Assembly (NCBI GenBank): GCA_963576565.1
Contig: OY755039.1
Span: forward strand, 83,980,674-84,044,673
Direction of reading: 5' to 3'
DNA: 64,000 nt
DNA from: Aspidapion aeneum
Lineage: Eukaryota > Arthropoda > Insecta > Coleoptera > Brentidae
Each line of letters starts with the position of its first letter. Within the stretch, counting starts at the first letter, position 1. Below the pieces are notes generated by a model. The model was not told the DNA's origin, searched no databases, and saw only the letters and a program-made list of their open reading frames with translations. Position numbers and translations under genes: made by a program. Below, piece by piece: positions 1-12,363 of this stretch.

Positions 1-1121
1 ATTTTTCAAAACAATGGTTGAAACGAAAATATTTTTTTAGAACCATCAAACCGATTTTGCTGATTCATACCTTGTGCGTGGCAAGAACGCAGCTTTTCTA
101 CTAATTTAAAAAAATAATTCAAACCTGTTTGCAGCATAAAAATAAACCAGCATCTTTAAAGGGTACATTTTAATATTGTCCGCCATCTTGGATTTTGACA
201 TCGCTGACAAATAATTATAATTTGTCAAAACTTTGATTAATTCTCTGCCAAGCGCAGTCTGTCCCATTAAAATCGATGGTATAGTTCAAAAGTTATAATG
301 AAAAAAAATTGTGCGGTTTTTTTTTTGGCCCACCCGGTATATATGTATTGATTGATTTATAAGAATTCTAAATTAATTCAGCAGATTTGTTTTTGTAAAA
401 AAATCACTGAATAGAGTTAAAAATATAATATTATATATCAGTACGTTTTGACGTAGCTAGATTAAAATTTAGCGCTCTTTTTACTCATCTGACTTTAACT
501 ACGTGGTAAAAAGGAAGACGGAGATAGCAATTCACAAATAGTATCAAGTCCCTATCCAAGTCCGTTAGTTAATTCACTTTTGCTCTGAGGTACATGAAGA
601 AATATTTATTTATATTTTATATTTATGTTCCCAATAAGCTAGCTAACATTATTTATTATGCGAACATTTTTAAATATTTTTACAAAGATGCAAGTCAAGT
701 GAATCGCTGGACCACATAGCAACAGCCGCCCCAAAATAAAAAATAAACCAAATTTATTTAATAAAATAGGCATAATGCAATGTTGTCGCTTTGACGGATG
801 TTACAAGTGCGTGCAATTAAGATGAAAATATACATTGGATATCACAGAGTGATAAATATCAATTGGATCGATTCTTGAATATACTCGCGCCAATATACAC
901 GGAAATTTTGGCGTCAAAATTTTTTTAAAATTTTGCTGTATTCTTCATCAGACTCATGGTATGCTATGACATCCATTTAATTTAGGTACACCCGGGCCCT
1001 CCCCATCAGGACTGTACCAAAAACATGGAAAAACGTTGTGACATCCGAATTTGGATGTCACGGCGTCGAAGGATGTCACAAGATATCTAAAAATTTTACG
1101 CCTGGATGTCACCACGATCAG

Positions 1122-1122
<1 letters not shown>
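1..1122. other. AT-rich stretch, no gene seen
   Basis: I see no coding sequence with a recognisable product. Between about 965 and 1115 the 9-mer GGATGTCAC or its reverse complement recurs, including a perfect inverted pair at about 1037-1062 (GTGACATCC, then GGATGTCAC). Confidence 0.5.
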
Positions 1123-1177
<55 letters not shown>

Positions 1178-1205
1178 TATATATATATAGATATATATAT
1201 TATAT
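1123..1205. repeat. (AT)n microsatellite
   Basis: About 80 bases of nearly pure AT dinucleotide with a few single-base interruptions. Similar shorter runs occur at about 19128-19163 and 20300-20347. Confidence 0.9.
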
Positions 1206-1800
1206 CGGCTTGACATTTACATTTTACAGTAGTGTTATAACGTCCAATAAGAAGACTGTGTATTTCCATTTGCATGTTTATAAAATAAATAAAGTATATT
1301 TTAAAGGGTTTTAGGTTATGGAGAAAAAATCCTGTTTAAGGTAGTAGTAGTGGTGGTGGGGAGACCATTTTTGGTCTAGCGACTAGGCACGCGGCGCGCT
1401 ATTTTCGCAAACCCCAATTTTTCTATACACCATATACCAAACTCATGCACGTGCCCCTTAGGATGCATGTTTTCTTTCTCTAAGAGGACTTAATTTTGCC
1501 TGGCACCACTTTGTGCAGAGGGCAGAGATCTTTATACTGCGTAGAAAGTTTACACAGTGGACCCACGCTTTTACACCACTTCCGAAAGGTGTTCCTGCTA
1601 CATGTTAGACTTGCATCTATCCAACATCGCTATCTTCCCAGCAGAACTTATAGACGATAGAATTCTTTCCTTTCCAGCACAACAGTCGTGGTCTTCGTCA
1701 GTTGACTGTAGAAGATTTATGCTGGCACCATCCTGGTACCGACTACATAGCACTTATAGCCGGCACCTGGGTTATTATTCCTGGTTCATCGGCTGGCTAC
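1206..1800. other. Unassigned sequence, no supported gene
   Basis: A 128-codon open frame (1557-1943, plus) overlaps this stretch and the left arm of the next repeat. It starts at a GTG rather than ATG and has no motif I recognise, so I do not call it a gene. Confidence 0.4.
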
Positions 1801-2880
1801 GTGTCGGCTCGCGTATTTACGTTTCCGTGCTCATTTCACGTCGGCGCGGTTTTGAAATAGACACGGAAATGTTACAATATATTTGGGTTCAAATACGTGT
1901 TGATTTTAAGAGTTTTGATCTCGAAATGAGCACGGATCTGTAAGAGAACATCGCTCATTAAACTATTACAATAGCGTATTCAACTGTCAGGTTAAAACGC
2001 TAACATAACGAAAGCTAATCAATCAAATCTAACCGAACCGAACCAAAGCAAACTGAACCAATAATTTTTTTCAAAAGAAAAAACTTTCCTGACTTCCTAC
2101 CCGGGATCCTAGAGGATGTGAATCCGAAGCGAATTGAACCAAACCGAACCGAACCAAAGCAAACTGAACCAACAATTAAAGAAAAAAACTTTCCTGACTT
2201 CTTTCCCGGGATCCTAGAGGGTGTAAATAGTGTTGTAGTTTAGTTTGGTTAGGTTAGGTTTGGTTCGGTTTAGTTAGGATCGGTTCGGATTCAAATCCTC
2301 TAGGATCCCGGGTAGGAACTCAGGAAAGTTTTTTTTTTAAATTATTGGTTCAGTTTGCTTTGGTTCGGTTCGGTTAGATTTGATTGATTAGCTTTCGTTA
2401 TGTTAGGTTTTTGAAATTTCCTATTTTCATGTGGTTAGAAATCAAGTGAAAATCATTTAAATCATTAAAATTTATTAATAACAGAATAACATCTGTCGTC
2501 GTAGTTGCCGGTGTAAGTCAATAAACACCGAACTTTGCAGGTATAGTTAATGGAAGAGTGTTCTTCAAACTTCAAAGAATTTCAAAATCTTGAGTAATAT
2601 TAGTACAAATACTTTTAAACTGCTCCATAATTTTCATATTTACAAACATATAACCTCAAAATCAAACTAATAAACAACGTGAATCCAATTTAAGTTTCAA
2701 ATGTGCACTAATAAGTAAGCCCCTGCGCTGCGTAATTCAATACAAATCCGTGCCTTGTTCGAGCCTCGGCGGCTTAAAATCAACACACATTTGTAACCAA
2801 ATATGTTGCAACATTTCCGTGTCTATTTCAAAACAGCGCTGCCGTGAAATCAGCACGGAAACGTAAATACGCTGTCGGCT
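1801..2880. repeat. Nested inverted-repeat (fold-back) element
   Basis: Two inverted repeats lie one inside the other. The outer arms, about 1801-1940 and 2742-2880, match as reverse complements over roughly 135 bases (shared words include GTATTTACGTTTCCGTGCT). The inner arms, about 1998-2075 and 2330-2408, share CTTTCGTTATGTTAG and GGTTCGGTTCGGTTAGA on opposite strands. The centre holds repeated CCGAACCGAACC and CCCGGGATCCTAGAG words. A related centre occurs at 54130-54290. No protein coding is apparent; this is most likely a non-autonomous DNA element. Confidence 0.7.
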
Positions 2881-3473
2881 CCTGGAATACAGCTGCGTAT
2901 ATTCTCTATGTTCAAGGTCAACTTCAACAACACGCTAATTTGATGACGACTATTGAAAAAGAATTGGACGGCAGGGCGACGAGACTTTTTTTTTGTTTTT
3001 GCATCGTTGTTCGAGACGCGAACCTGGTCCTTCTGCATCTAAAGCAGACGACCATACCACAGCACTAACCTGCCGTCTTTCTTTAAGGTAAAATAGGTCT
3101 CCTATTTAAAGATTAAGATTAACTCTCTAAGGAAGCATTTTCAGACCCATATTAATGAGAACTTTTTTCCTTGTTTTCATACAGTATGAATTATTGGGGC
3201 ATTCATATCAAACACGTGCCGTTTATTAATAACAACTCATAATTACATCGAGTGTTGGAATTTGAAACTTAATGAACCTGGAACTAATTTACCTTTGGCC
3301 AGTAGCAATTATTATTTGAGCACAAAGTTTGTCGATGCGCGATTTATCGATTTTCACATTTAAAGTTTGCCACGGGTTAGAAATGTTGCAATTACACAGC
3401 ACGATTAAATTCTATAGGGATCATGCTAAATTATTGCTTTATGTCAGATAAGAAAAGCTGTATCATAACACAA
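2881..3473. other. Unassigned noncoding sequence
   Basis: Short open frames here (for example 2844-3068 plus and 2850-3038 minus, overlapping one another) show no recognisable domain. I see nothing else supportable. Confidence 0.4.
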
Positions 3474-3820
3474 ACATTTCATATAAAAAAAGCCAAGTAC
3501 GCGAAAATGGCAATCCGTAAAAAGAATTGAGATAAAAGTAAAGCCAAGTTCTCCAATACAAATTTCAAAATGAAAGGTTCTTACTAGTTTGGAAATGTTT
3601 TTTTAAACTTTGCTATTACAGCCAAACTTCTTTATGTTCAATTTAGCACTGTGCTTAAGAGTCATTTGCAGCCGTAATACCCAAGTTTGGAAAATTATTT
3701 CCAAACTAGTAAGAACCTTTCATGTTGAAATTTGTATTGGAGAACTTGGCTTTACTTTTATCTCAATACTTTTTACGGAATGTCATTTTCGCGTACTTTG
3801 CTTTTCTTTACATGAAATGT
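3474..3820. repeat. Fold-back MITE
   Basis: Arms of about 125 bases (3474-3600 and 3697-3820) are near-perfect reverse complements; shared words include GCCAAGTTCTCCAATACAAA and GGTTCTTACTAGTTTGGAAA. The loop is about 95 bases. Its small size, long arms and lack of coding fit a non-autonomous inverted-repeat element. Confidence 0.8.
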
Positions 3821-3859
3821 TTTTGTTATGATTTCACTTCTTTTTTAAAGGAATTGGAT

Positions 3860-4745
3860 AATACTTAATTTTTAAAGTAGTAAACATGCGGAATATTGCT
3901 AATTAAAACTTAAATTTTTGAGGTTTTTTAATTTTTTTCCATGGTTTTATCGTAGTTCCTATCAGCCTTCCAAAGCTCAGCTCTCTAGCGTTTGTGGAAG
4001 TGGGTAATGTTACTTTTACATAACTTTACAGTTATAGGATAGGAGAATAAATGAAAATATTGGACTTTTTAAATTTTTTCACATGGTTTTATCATAATTT
4101 CTATCAGCATTCCAATGCTCAGCTCTCTAGCGTTTCTAGAAGTGGGCAATGTTAGTTTTATATAAATTTACATTTATAGGAGAGGGAAGTAAATTAAAAT
4201 GTCAGTGTTTTTACATTTTTTCATATAGTTTTATCATATTGTCTTTCAGTCTTAAAAAGTTCAGCTCTCTAGCGTTTCTGGAAGTGAGCAGTGTTACTTT
4301 TACATAACTTTACATTTATAGGGAAAGGAAGTAAATTAGAATTTTGGGGTGTTTTAATTTTTTTCTATAACTTTATCATAGTTACTATCGGTCTTCCAAA
4401 GCTCAGCTCTCTAGCATGTCTGGAAGTAGACAATGTTACCTTTGCTTAACTTTACATTTATAGTGGAGGGGAGTAAATCAGAAATTTTGGGGTGTTTTAA
4501 TTTTTTCCTATAATTTTGTCATAGTTCCTATCACTCTGCCAAAGCTCAACTCTCTAGCATTTCTGAAAGTGGGCAATGCTAGTTTAACATAACTTTAAAT
4601 GTATAGGGGAAGGGAGTAAATTAAAATATTGGGGTTTTTTGATTTTTTCCTATAGTTTTATCATAGTTCCTATCAGTCTGCCAACGCTCAACTCTCTAGC
4701 ATTTCTGGACGTGGGCGATGCTACTTCTACATAACTTACTACTTT
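3860..4745. repeat. 142-bp tandem satellite, six copies
   Basis: The word CTCTCTAG recurs at 3981, 4123, 4265, 4407, 4550 and 4692, spacings of 142, 142, 142, 143 and 142 bases. Each unit also carries a T-rich block, a TTTTATCATAG-like block, and TTACTTTTACATAACTTTACA-like text. Units differ at scattered positions, but the period barely changes, so it is an old yet length-stable array. Confidence 0.9.
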
Positions 4746-5581
4746 ACGGAATTCCATGAAACTTGGAGGGCTTGTTAACTCCATGGAGATCTACAACTGT
4801 GCAAAGTTTTAGATTCGTAGCCCGTTCCGAAGTAGAGTTTTAGTTAGGTCAAATATCGGCTGAAATGTTTCAAGAAAAGATGGTAACGGCGCGAGAACTT
4901 GGCGAGGCACTGCCGTGCCCTCAGATACAGGGCTCGACTTCGAAAGTTTAGCCTTTATGAAAAGCGTATAAAAAAGGATGAACTTATGGAAAGCAAGAAG
5001 TCAGTGAGGGACCAAAGACGCGCATATGCAGGAGCGTTTGCCGCTGTGACTCAAAATTAATTAATAGTTTTTTATTACTAAACAGGAGCAATCAAAGTAA
5101 GATTTCCACGAAGAAATAGTAATTATTATTCATTTCGTTATTTTAGCTTTAATCAGGAAACATTAAATCGAAAAAAATTAAATTGTTTATTAATTTTTTC
5201 TTCTTTTATTAAAGTTGCGTTTAAATGCCGCTCAAGTGTTCGATCTCCTGGCGGCGGCTCAGGAAGTCAAGTTACTAAAAGTCACCAAACACTATCCAGG
5301 AAACAGAATAGGGACAACATTTTTGGGGGTAGGGATGCACGACAGCCCTAAACCTCTTGCCCCTCTACTGGTTTCAGTTTGCAGAAAAAAATGTTTGTCA
5401 CGTTTTAATACTCCTTTTAAAATTTTATTTTTGCCCCTTAAATAGAGGGGCCATTCCTCTTGAAAAAAAAAACAATAAGTTGAAATGCGGTGTTATGGTA
5501 ATTGCAATTATTTCAGTTTTTAAAATAATTGAAAAATTATTTTACAATTTTAATGAAGTTACAAAAATGCAAATGAAGTTA
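4746..5581. other. Unassigned sequence left of BEL element
   Basis: I see no supported gene. The 76- and 91-codon open frames at 5215-5445 and 5357-5632 overlap in different frames, and the second runs into the LTR, so they are likely chance. Confidence 0.4.
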
Positions 5582-5586
5582 TTATT

Positions 5587-6045
5587 TGTTCGGTCCTCAG
5601 TACATTCATTTCGTGTGGATGTTAGAATTTAGTTATTTTATTTTTACTTTTAAGATATTTTTTGGCTCGCTGTGTAGAATTGGAATTTGTTCACCTTAGC
5701 CTGTAGCTTTTAGAAAAATATAATGAAAAATCAGTGTGAATTAGTATTTCAAGGGGATATATCGTATCAAATCCCTATTCAATCACACGGTGTGCAATCA
5801 AGCTAAGCACTTTTTAGTTAAATAATTTTAAGTAAATTAGATTTACGACTTTTCGCGAGTGTTTTCCCTCGTCCTCCCTTCCTTAAAACCTCTGTAATGG
5901 AAACCCCTCAACAGAACTGCTGAAGCCAGGATAAAGGCGGCCGCCCATCGACCCCACAACCCAGCAACGAACAGTGAGTAGAACAAAAACCATTTATACA
6001 GTCCATTTTAAATCTCTCCTGAGTAAATTACTCAACACCCCACCA
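5587..6045 (+). repeat. 5' LTR of BEL/Pao copy 1
   Basis: 459 bp, TG...CA ends. It matches the 3' LTR except at about position 5667 (G here, A there) and about 5767 (A here, C there). It should carry the element promoter and polyadenylation signal, but I cannot place them. Confidence 0.96.
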
Positions 6046-6048
6046 TTT

Positions 6049-6063
6049 TGGTCCTTTTCGCCA
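6049..6063 (+). promoter_or_regulatory. Primer-binding site of BEL/Pao copy 1
   Basis: TGGTCCTTTTCGCCA starts three bases after the LTR. TGG at the start matches the complement of a tRNA CCA tail, as expected for minus-strand priming. The tRNA identity is not determined. Confidence 0.7.
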
Positions 6064-6065
6064 GA

Positions 6066-6857
6066 TCCTTTCTAGCGTTACTCCTACTTTACTACCCTAA
6101 TCGTCGTTTTTTTTATATAGTAGGTAGACTTTTTGATAAAAATACATAGTGACTTTGATCCGCCTTTCACTAAACTCAAAGTTAGGAGTAAACTAATCGG
6201 CATATAGTCATTAATTAACATAAATTTTTAGAGTTCTTGCTATAAAACATTCACACAAAATTTCCAATTATAGGTCGTGCATTTATTCAAATTGAATAGT
6301 ATAGAACGTATAGTTGTCTCATTTAGCTCTTGCTTCACCGTTGATTTCACACTCGCAATTAGAATTTAGCCACACTCCATATTAGAATTTACTGTATGCA
6401 TTGCTTTAGTACGCTGACACAGTGGTCAAGCCTTTTAGTAGTAGTATTTCGTCTACTATGTCCAGCCATTAGAATACACAGTGACACGTATAAATTGAAA
6501 ATTGTAGTAGCTTTTTTCTGAAACCATAAAATAATTAATTATAGATGCTAATTAGGTAAATAACTGATAAAATTAATTGCGTATTTAGTAGTAGGAGCAT
6601 TTTTTCTTAAAATTTCCAATTAATTGCTCAATTGATTAGTTGAGAAAAAATAGTAGAAAAATTTTGTTTTCAACAAATAGTAGCACTCGTTTACCACGTT
6701 TAGACAACTTCATTAAATTGGTAGTTAGTAGATTTCTCGCCATTTATTAAGTTTAAAATTTAACTTAGGAAATAAATAATTTTTTTAAATTTTTTAATTT
6801 TAAAATATAAAACAGATTTTTTTATAATTTTTAATTTGGTTTAATTATTAAGCTACA
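6066..6857 (+). other. Untranslated leader of BEL/Pao copy 1
   Basis: About 800 bases between the primer-binding site and the gag ATG, AT-rich and without a long open frame. It probably includes the packaging signal, but no specific structure is visible to me. Confidence 0.6.
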
Positions 6858-7637
6858 ATGTCAGATAAAGTTAGAAAAGCAACAAACTTAAGACTGAGTG
6901 AAATTAGTCGCATGACTGAAATATACGATTTTGCTATAAAAGCTGAGACTGATAGCAAATATCATGCTTCACTCAAGGTTCGCTATCAAGACCTAGAACA
7001 AATTAGAGATGATTTCAGTAAACAGCATAACATTTTGATAGGTTTATTAGATGAACAGGATGATTTTCAAGCTGAAGATAAAGTTCGAGCTGATTTTGAA
7101 AATAAATTCTGGCATATTAAAAGCATATATTTTAGCCTATTTTCTCATACAACTAGTGAAACGCAATCTTCTGTTTCCTTATCAAAGGCACCTCAGTTTA
7201 CTAACAATCTTAAACCTTTAGATTTACCTATTTTTAGAGGAGATGTAACTTCATTTCCTAGTTTCAAAGATATGTTTGAAGCCCTGGTTCATAACAATCC
7301 TCACTTTTCGGATGTAACTAAATTCGAATATTTACTAAAAGCCCTTGAGGAACAGCCAAAACTCCTAGTTCAGCATTTGCCACTAACTCATGCTAATTAT
7401 TCCATTGCTTATGATACTTTGTGTAAAAGATATTATAGAAAACGAATCATAGCAGCTAGTCATTGGTCAGCTATTGAAAATGCTAAAAAAGTATCTTCAG
7501 AAAATCCTCAAGATTTACGTACCCTGTTAGATACCTTTAACGATAATTTAGAGGCCTTGCGCAATTTACAGTTACCTATAGACGCCTGGTCATTTCCATT
7601 AGTTCAAATGATTAATAGAAAAATAGATATTCCTTAG
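6858..7637 (+). pseudogene. gag: BEL/Pao gag, N-terminal part (DUF1759-type)
   Basis: The ATG at 6858 opens 259 codons. Residues about 120-165 carry the pattern LPIFRGD...FPSFKDMFEALVHNN...FEYLLKAL, the signature of the DUF1759 capsid-like region of BEL/Pao Gag. In the cell Gag would assemble the particle that carries the element RNA. The frame ends at TAG 7635-7637 just after an IP dipeptide. The expected continuation (similar to the other BEL copy) is open in the +2 frame from about 7634, so the stop comes from a single-base frameshift near 7634. The ATG choice is supported by its position after the leader and by the absence of an upstream in-frame extension with family features. Confidence 0.9.
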
Positions 7638-8600
7638 CAACAAAATTTGAGTTACAGCTTTCTGATTCCAATAAAATGCCTGATTATAAAGAGTTAATAG
7701 CGTATTTGGAAAAACACTGTGAAGCTTTAGATAATGTAGAATTAACCCGAAAAGAAGATAAAAAATTCTTTAAAAAATCTATAAATAATAATAGTAGTTG
7801 TTTTAAATCAGGTAGCTCCAGACAAACTTCCAATGTTTTTCTAAGTCAACCCAATCAAAATAATAATAAAAATACTTGTGTAGTTTGCAAACAGGGACCC
7901 TATCACACTCTTTCTAAATGTCAGTTCTTTCGCTCAAAAACTCCCAATGAACGTTATAAACTTGCCAAGGCAAATTATTTATGTTAAAATTGCCTTTCTA
8001 GATCGCATAGTATAAAGGAGTGTCCCTCCACTAATTCCTGTTTTCGTTGCGGTGTTCGTCACCATAGTTTACTTTGTTTCAGTGGAAATGATAGTTCCAA
8101 TCAAGTTAGCACCTTATATAGTAGTCAGAATAATAGTAGTCAGAATAATAGTAGTCAAAATAATAGAAATTTTCAAGCCTGCAGTACTGTTACACACCAT
8201 AATAGTCGGGGTCCTAAGTACAATCCTGCACACAATCATAGTCAGGGTCCTAACCCCCATTTTAGTAGCTTTAGTTCCACTCCAAATTATTATAATCAGA
8301 GTGTCAATACTCATTGTAGTCCAGTAGCGCATTCTAGTTCTAGTTTCCCGAATTCCATTGGCCACCCCACTAGTTCTGGTGCCAACCACCATGCCAACCA
8401 TAGTAGTATAGTTTCCAATAATGCTAACTCTGTAGCTCAATTACCTCATATTGATAGTCAAAATTCACAAAGCAACCCCAATGGTCTTGTCGGATTAACT
8501 GTAGACAACCCCTTATGTTTAAGTAGTAGCATCGATTCTTCGGGTGTATTATTATCCACCGCAATAGTAGAAATTTTAGATAGCAAAGGCTATTTTATCA
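7634..8600 (+). pseudogene. BEL/Pao nucleocapsid region with zinc knuckles
   Basis: This continues Gag in a second frame. A knuckle-like stretch CVVCKQGPYHTLSKC is encoded at about 7879-7923. An in-frame TAA at 7985-7987 interrupts the frame directly before a second cysteine-rich stretch (CPSTNSCFRCGVRHH at about 8020-8070), so this is a nonsense mutation rather than the natural end. After it come about 150 residues rich in Asn, Ser and His with short internal repeats (NNSSQ units), a low-complexity linker. The frame is lost again at about 8595-8603, just before the protease. Zinc knuckles bind the genomic RNA. One nonsense plus one frameshift break this part. Confidence 0.85.
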
Positions 8601-11040
8601 ACCTATTAGAATAATCGTAGATTCAGGTTCAACCTCAAATTTCATAACGAAAGCTTGTGTTAAACGTCTTGGTTTACATAGTTACAAATCAGATATCGAT
8701 GTGCAAGGCATTGGTGAAGCCCCTATGCTTAAAAGTTGTGAGAGCATTTCTTCTACCATTCGTCCTTCAGGAAAATCTAGTCCCCTTTTAGAATTTAGTG
8801 CCGTAGTTATCCCTAAAATATGTGGAAATCTTCCACTTTCAACACTTTCCACTACTAATTGGACTTTCTTAAAAAATTGTCAGCTAGCCGATCCTTATTT
8901 TTACAAATCTAGACCGGTTGATATATTAGTAGGAGCTGATATATTTGCAAGAATCCTTAAAGATGGAAAGATTGTTGCTGGTCCTAATGATCCAGTGGCA
9001 ATTAATAGTATTTTTGGTTATTTGCTTATGGGTAAAACTTGTTCTTCGTCTCAAGTAATTAGTCAATTCATTTCTCAAACATTTTTGGCAATGGACACCC
9101 TCGAAGATACCATTCAAAGATTTTGGCTTGTCGAGGAAGTTCCCAAGGTCAATTCAATGTCACCTGAAGATAGTTTAGCTGAAAAAATATTTTCTGAAGC
9201 CACTTATAGAACAGAGACAGGCAGATTTGTAGTATCTCTACCTTTTAAGTCTAGTGACCCTTCTTTTCCCAACAGTAGAGAGTTAGCACTCAAGCAATTC
9301 TTAGCATTAGAACGTAGATTGTTAAAAAATTCTGATCTTTACATGCAATATTCCGATTTTATGAAGGAATACTTATCTTTAGGACATATGAAAATAGTTT
9401 CATCTTTGGCCATTCCAGATAAAAGTTATTATATTCCACATCATTGTGTACTAAAGCCTTCTAGTGTCACAACTAAACTTCGCGTGGTTTATAATGGCTC
9501 TGCTAAAAGTTCTAGTGATCCTTATTCATTAAACGATTGCCTGCTTCCTGGTCCCAAACTTCAAGCTGACATATGTCAATTACTTCTGTTATTTAGATTG
9601 GAAAAATTCGTATTTACAGCGGATATCTGTAAAATGTTTAGACAAATTCTAGTTACTCCTCCTCATCAGGATTATCAACGCGTTCTTTGGCGTTTTCAGC
9701 CTGATGGTCCAATCGAAGACATAGCTCTCTGTACTGTTACTTATGGATTACCATGCAGCCCTTATTTAGCTATCAAATCATTGCTTACTTTAGCTGAGCA
9801 GGAGAAAGTTAATTACCCTGAAGCTTCAGAACTAATTATCTTGCACTCATATGTAGATGATATAACTGGCATGCATTGTGACCTTGAAGGTGCCAAAAGG
9901 ATTCAGAAAGACCTAATTTCTCTTCTTGCCAAAGGTGGGTTTCAATTGCGCAAGTGGTGCAGCAATGACCCAAGACTCTTGGCAGACTTTCCTTCTTCTC
10001 ATATGTGCAATGAAAATTTATCCTTTGATGCTGATTCCAATAATACTCTTAAAGTTTTAGGACTTGAGTGGAGTCCATCATCAGATTGCTATCAATTTTC
10101 GATAAACTCAATTTTGTCACCGTGTACAAAACGTAATTTACTTAGCAACTTAGCTAAGATTTTTGACCCTCTAGGTATCTTAACCCCTGTTACTTTTTTC
10201 CTAAAACATTTAATACAGAAGCTTTGGGACTTAAAGCTCAATTGGGATGATCCACCCTCGATAGAAATTAGTAGAATATGGGAAAAATTTACAAGTGAAG
10301 TTAGTTTGCTATCTTTATGTAAAATAACTCGTAGAGTAGTGCCTGATAGTTACCAATCAATTCAGATTCATGGCTTTTCAGATGCCTCTGAAAAAGGCTA
10401 TTGTGCTGTTGTTTATTTTAGATTTTCATTAAAAGATAATGAATTTTGTGTCAAATTTGTGACTGCAAAATCCAAAGTAGCCCCTTTAACAACAATTAGT
10501 ATACCCCGCCTTGAAATGTGTGGAGCAGTTCTGTTATCAAAATTGTTACATTATGTTCTAGGAATTTATCAGCCCAGGCTAAAAATTAGTGAAATATATG
10601 CTTGGTGTGATTCAACTATAGTCCTTTCTTGGATAAAGTCTTCCCCACATAGATTTACCACTTTTGTTAGTAATAGATCAACTTTCATCCAAGAAAAAAT
10701 CCCTTCCTCGCATTGGCATCATGTCATATCTGAGAACAATCCTGCAGATTTAGGTAGTCGTGGTCTCCTCCCATCTGAGTTGTCAGAAAGCTCAATGTGG
10801 TGGTATGGCCCTTGTTATTTGTCGCAACACACCGACACATGGACAGAAATAAATCTTCCATTGTCTGATGAAGACATTCCTGAACATAGAAAAACATGTC
10901 TTCTTGTAGCAGAATTAGAACCCCATTTGTTAGCTCAACTAATAGAAAATATTTATAGTTTTGATAGATTACGTAGAGTTTTAGCATATATTTTAAGATT
11001 TTTGTCGAATTGTAGAATCAGTCTGTCATGCTCTTGGTAA
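8601..11040 (+). pseudogene. pol: BEL/Pao pol: protease, reverse transcriptase, RNase H
   Basis: The frame is open from about 8601. The aspartic protease signature DSG is encoded at 8620-8628. The reverse transcriptase follows: fingers region near YYIPHHCVLKP (about 9430), the first catalytic Asp in FTADICKMFRQI (about 9610-9645), and the active-site box YVDD at 9850-9861. RNase H follows with GFSDASEKGYCAVVYF (about 10373-10420) and WCDSTIVLSW (about 10606-10635). The order PR-RT-RH is that of BEL/Pao. The frame ends at TAA 11038-11040, but the family sequence resumes in another frame from about 11013, so a one-base frameshift lies near 11013-11018. There is no natural start here; this is the middle of a polyprotein. 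Confidence 0.93.
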
Positions 11041-12337
11041 AGCATGTACAAACTTTAGCTTTTTCTCATGAAATTGATAGAATCCAACAGCATCTTTTAC
11101 CCTCAAAATTATTTAGAAGACTAAGCCCCTTTTTAGATGATGAAAGCATACTTCGCCTTGGTGGCAGATTAAGAAATTCTACTTCGTTGTCCTATCAACA
11201 AAAATTTCCTGCTCTATTGCCCAACAATCATCGATTTACGGAACTTTTGGTTAGTTATGTACACTTGAAATATTTCCATGCAGGAATTCAATCAATTCAG
11301 TACATAATCGAACAACAATTTTGGATAATTTCCTGCAAAAATGTAATTAGAAAAGTAGTTTCTAAGTGTATTACTTGCTATAAGATACATCCAACCCCTG
11401 TTCAAGCTCCCATGGGTGATCTACCCTTACTTCGCGTGAGCCAAGTTAAGCCTTTTCTTCACACAGGTGTTGACTTCGCAGGTCCCTTTAATCTGTTAAT
11501 GACTCGCTACCGAGGAGCTCGCAGGACGAAAGCAAACCTTTGTCTTTTCGTCTGTTATGCTACCAAAGCTTTGCATTTAGAGCTAGTTTCAAGCTTGTCT
11601 TCCGATGCTTTTCTGGCAGCCTTACGCCTCTTTGCAGGCTTGTTTCACTCCACAGTGACTGTGGAACTAATTTTACTGGAGCTTATAGAACTTTATGTAA
11701 TCTAATGCGTGATGCTTCAAAAGCAGAAACAATTTCGTGGCATTTTAATCCCCCCTCTGCACCCCATTTTGGCGGTCTTTGGGAATCTTCAGTAAAATCC
11801 GTTAAAACTCATTTGTTACGTATAGTTGGATCTCAAATCTTAACATACGAGGAGATGTACACTCTGCTTGTACCGATAGAAGCCTTTTTAAATAGTAGGC
11901 CTTTAACCCCCCTTAGTAGTGATCCGAATGACATTTCGGCCATCACCCCAGGTCATTTTTTGACCTTAGAGTCTCTTAGTGCACTTCCCGAACCCAATTT
12001 TAGTGACACCCCCCTTAATAGATTAGATCGCTGGCAATTGCTCCAGAAGTTGCACCAGGATTTTTGGTCTCGGTGGTCTAAAGAGTACTTACATACTCTT
12101 CACCAACGTGCTAAATGGCATGATAGTAAAGGTTCACTAAAAATTGGTAACCTTGTGGTTATAAAAGAGGATAACACTCCCTGTATGCAATGGCGACTGG
12201 GTCGTATTGAGGCAGTGCATCCAGGTTCGGACGGTGTAGTACGAGTGGCAAGCGTGCGTACCACTAACGGTACTTTAAAGCGACCGGTTGTTAAGCTGTG
12301 TCCGCTCCCCATTGAAGACAATGTAGATAGTAGTTAA
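11014..12337 (+). pseudogene. BEL/Pao integrase and C-terminal domain
   Basis: Two overlapping frames (to about 11640 and from about 11640) together cover the integrase. The zinc-binding part has His residues near KYFHAGIQ (about 11270) and the pair CITCYK (about 11369). The first catalytic Asp is in GVDFAGPF (about 11467), the second in HSDCGTNF (about 11655), and the Glu in GGLWESSVKS (about 11772). So the DDE triad is present but split by a frameshift near 11640. The last 100 residues (LGRIEAVHPG...VVRVASVRT...RPVVKLCPLP) match the DUF5641-type tail seen in BEL/Pao integrases. The true stop is TAA at 12335-12337. Integrase would insert the cDNA and yield the 5-bp duplication seen here. Confidence 0.9.
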
Positions 12338-12363
12338 AATTAAAAGGGGTAAACCCCTTTTGG

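Noticed and set aside
1557..1943. 128-codon open frame on the plus strand
   Set aside because: It starts with GTG, has no known motif, and its end lies inside an inverted-repeat arm; likely chance.
2247..2262. GGTTAGGTTAGG, resembling the insect telomere repeat TTAGG
   Set aside because: Only two units and inside an element rich in GGTTCGG words; not telomeric.
8052..8440. Two overlapping open frames (plus and minus) rich in Val, Ile and Thr
   Set aside because: They are shadows of the Asn/Ser-rich linker in the BEL/Pao nucleocapsid region.
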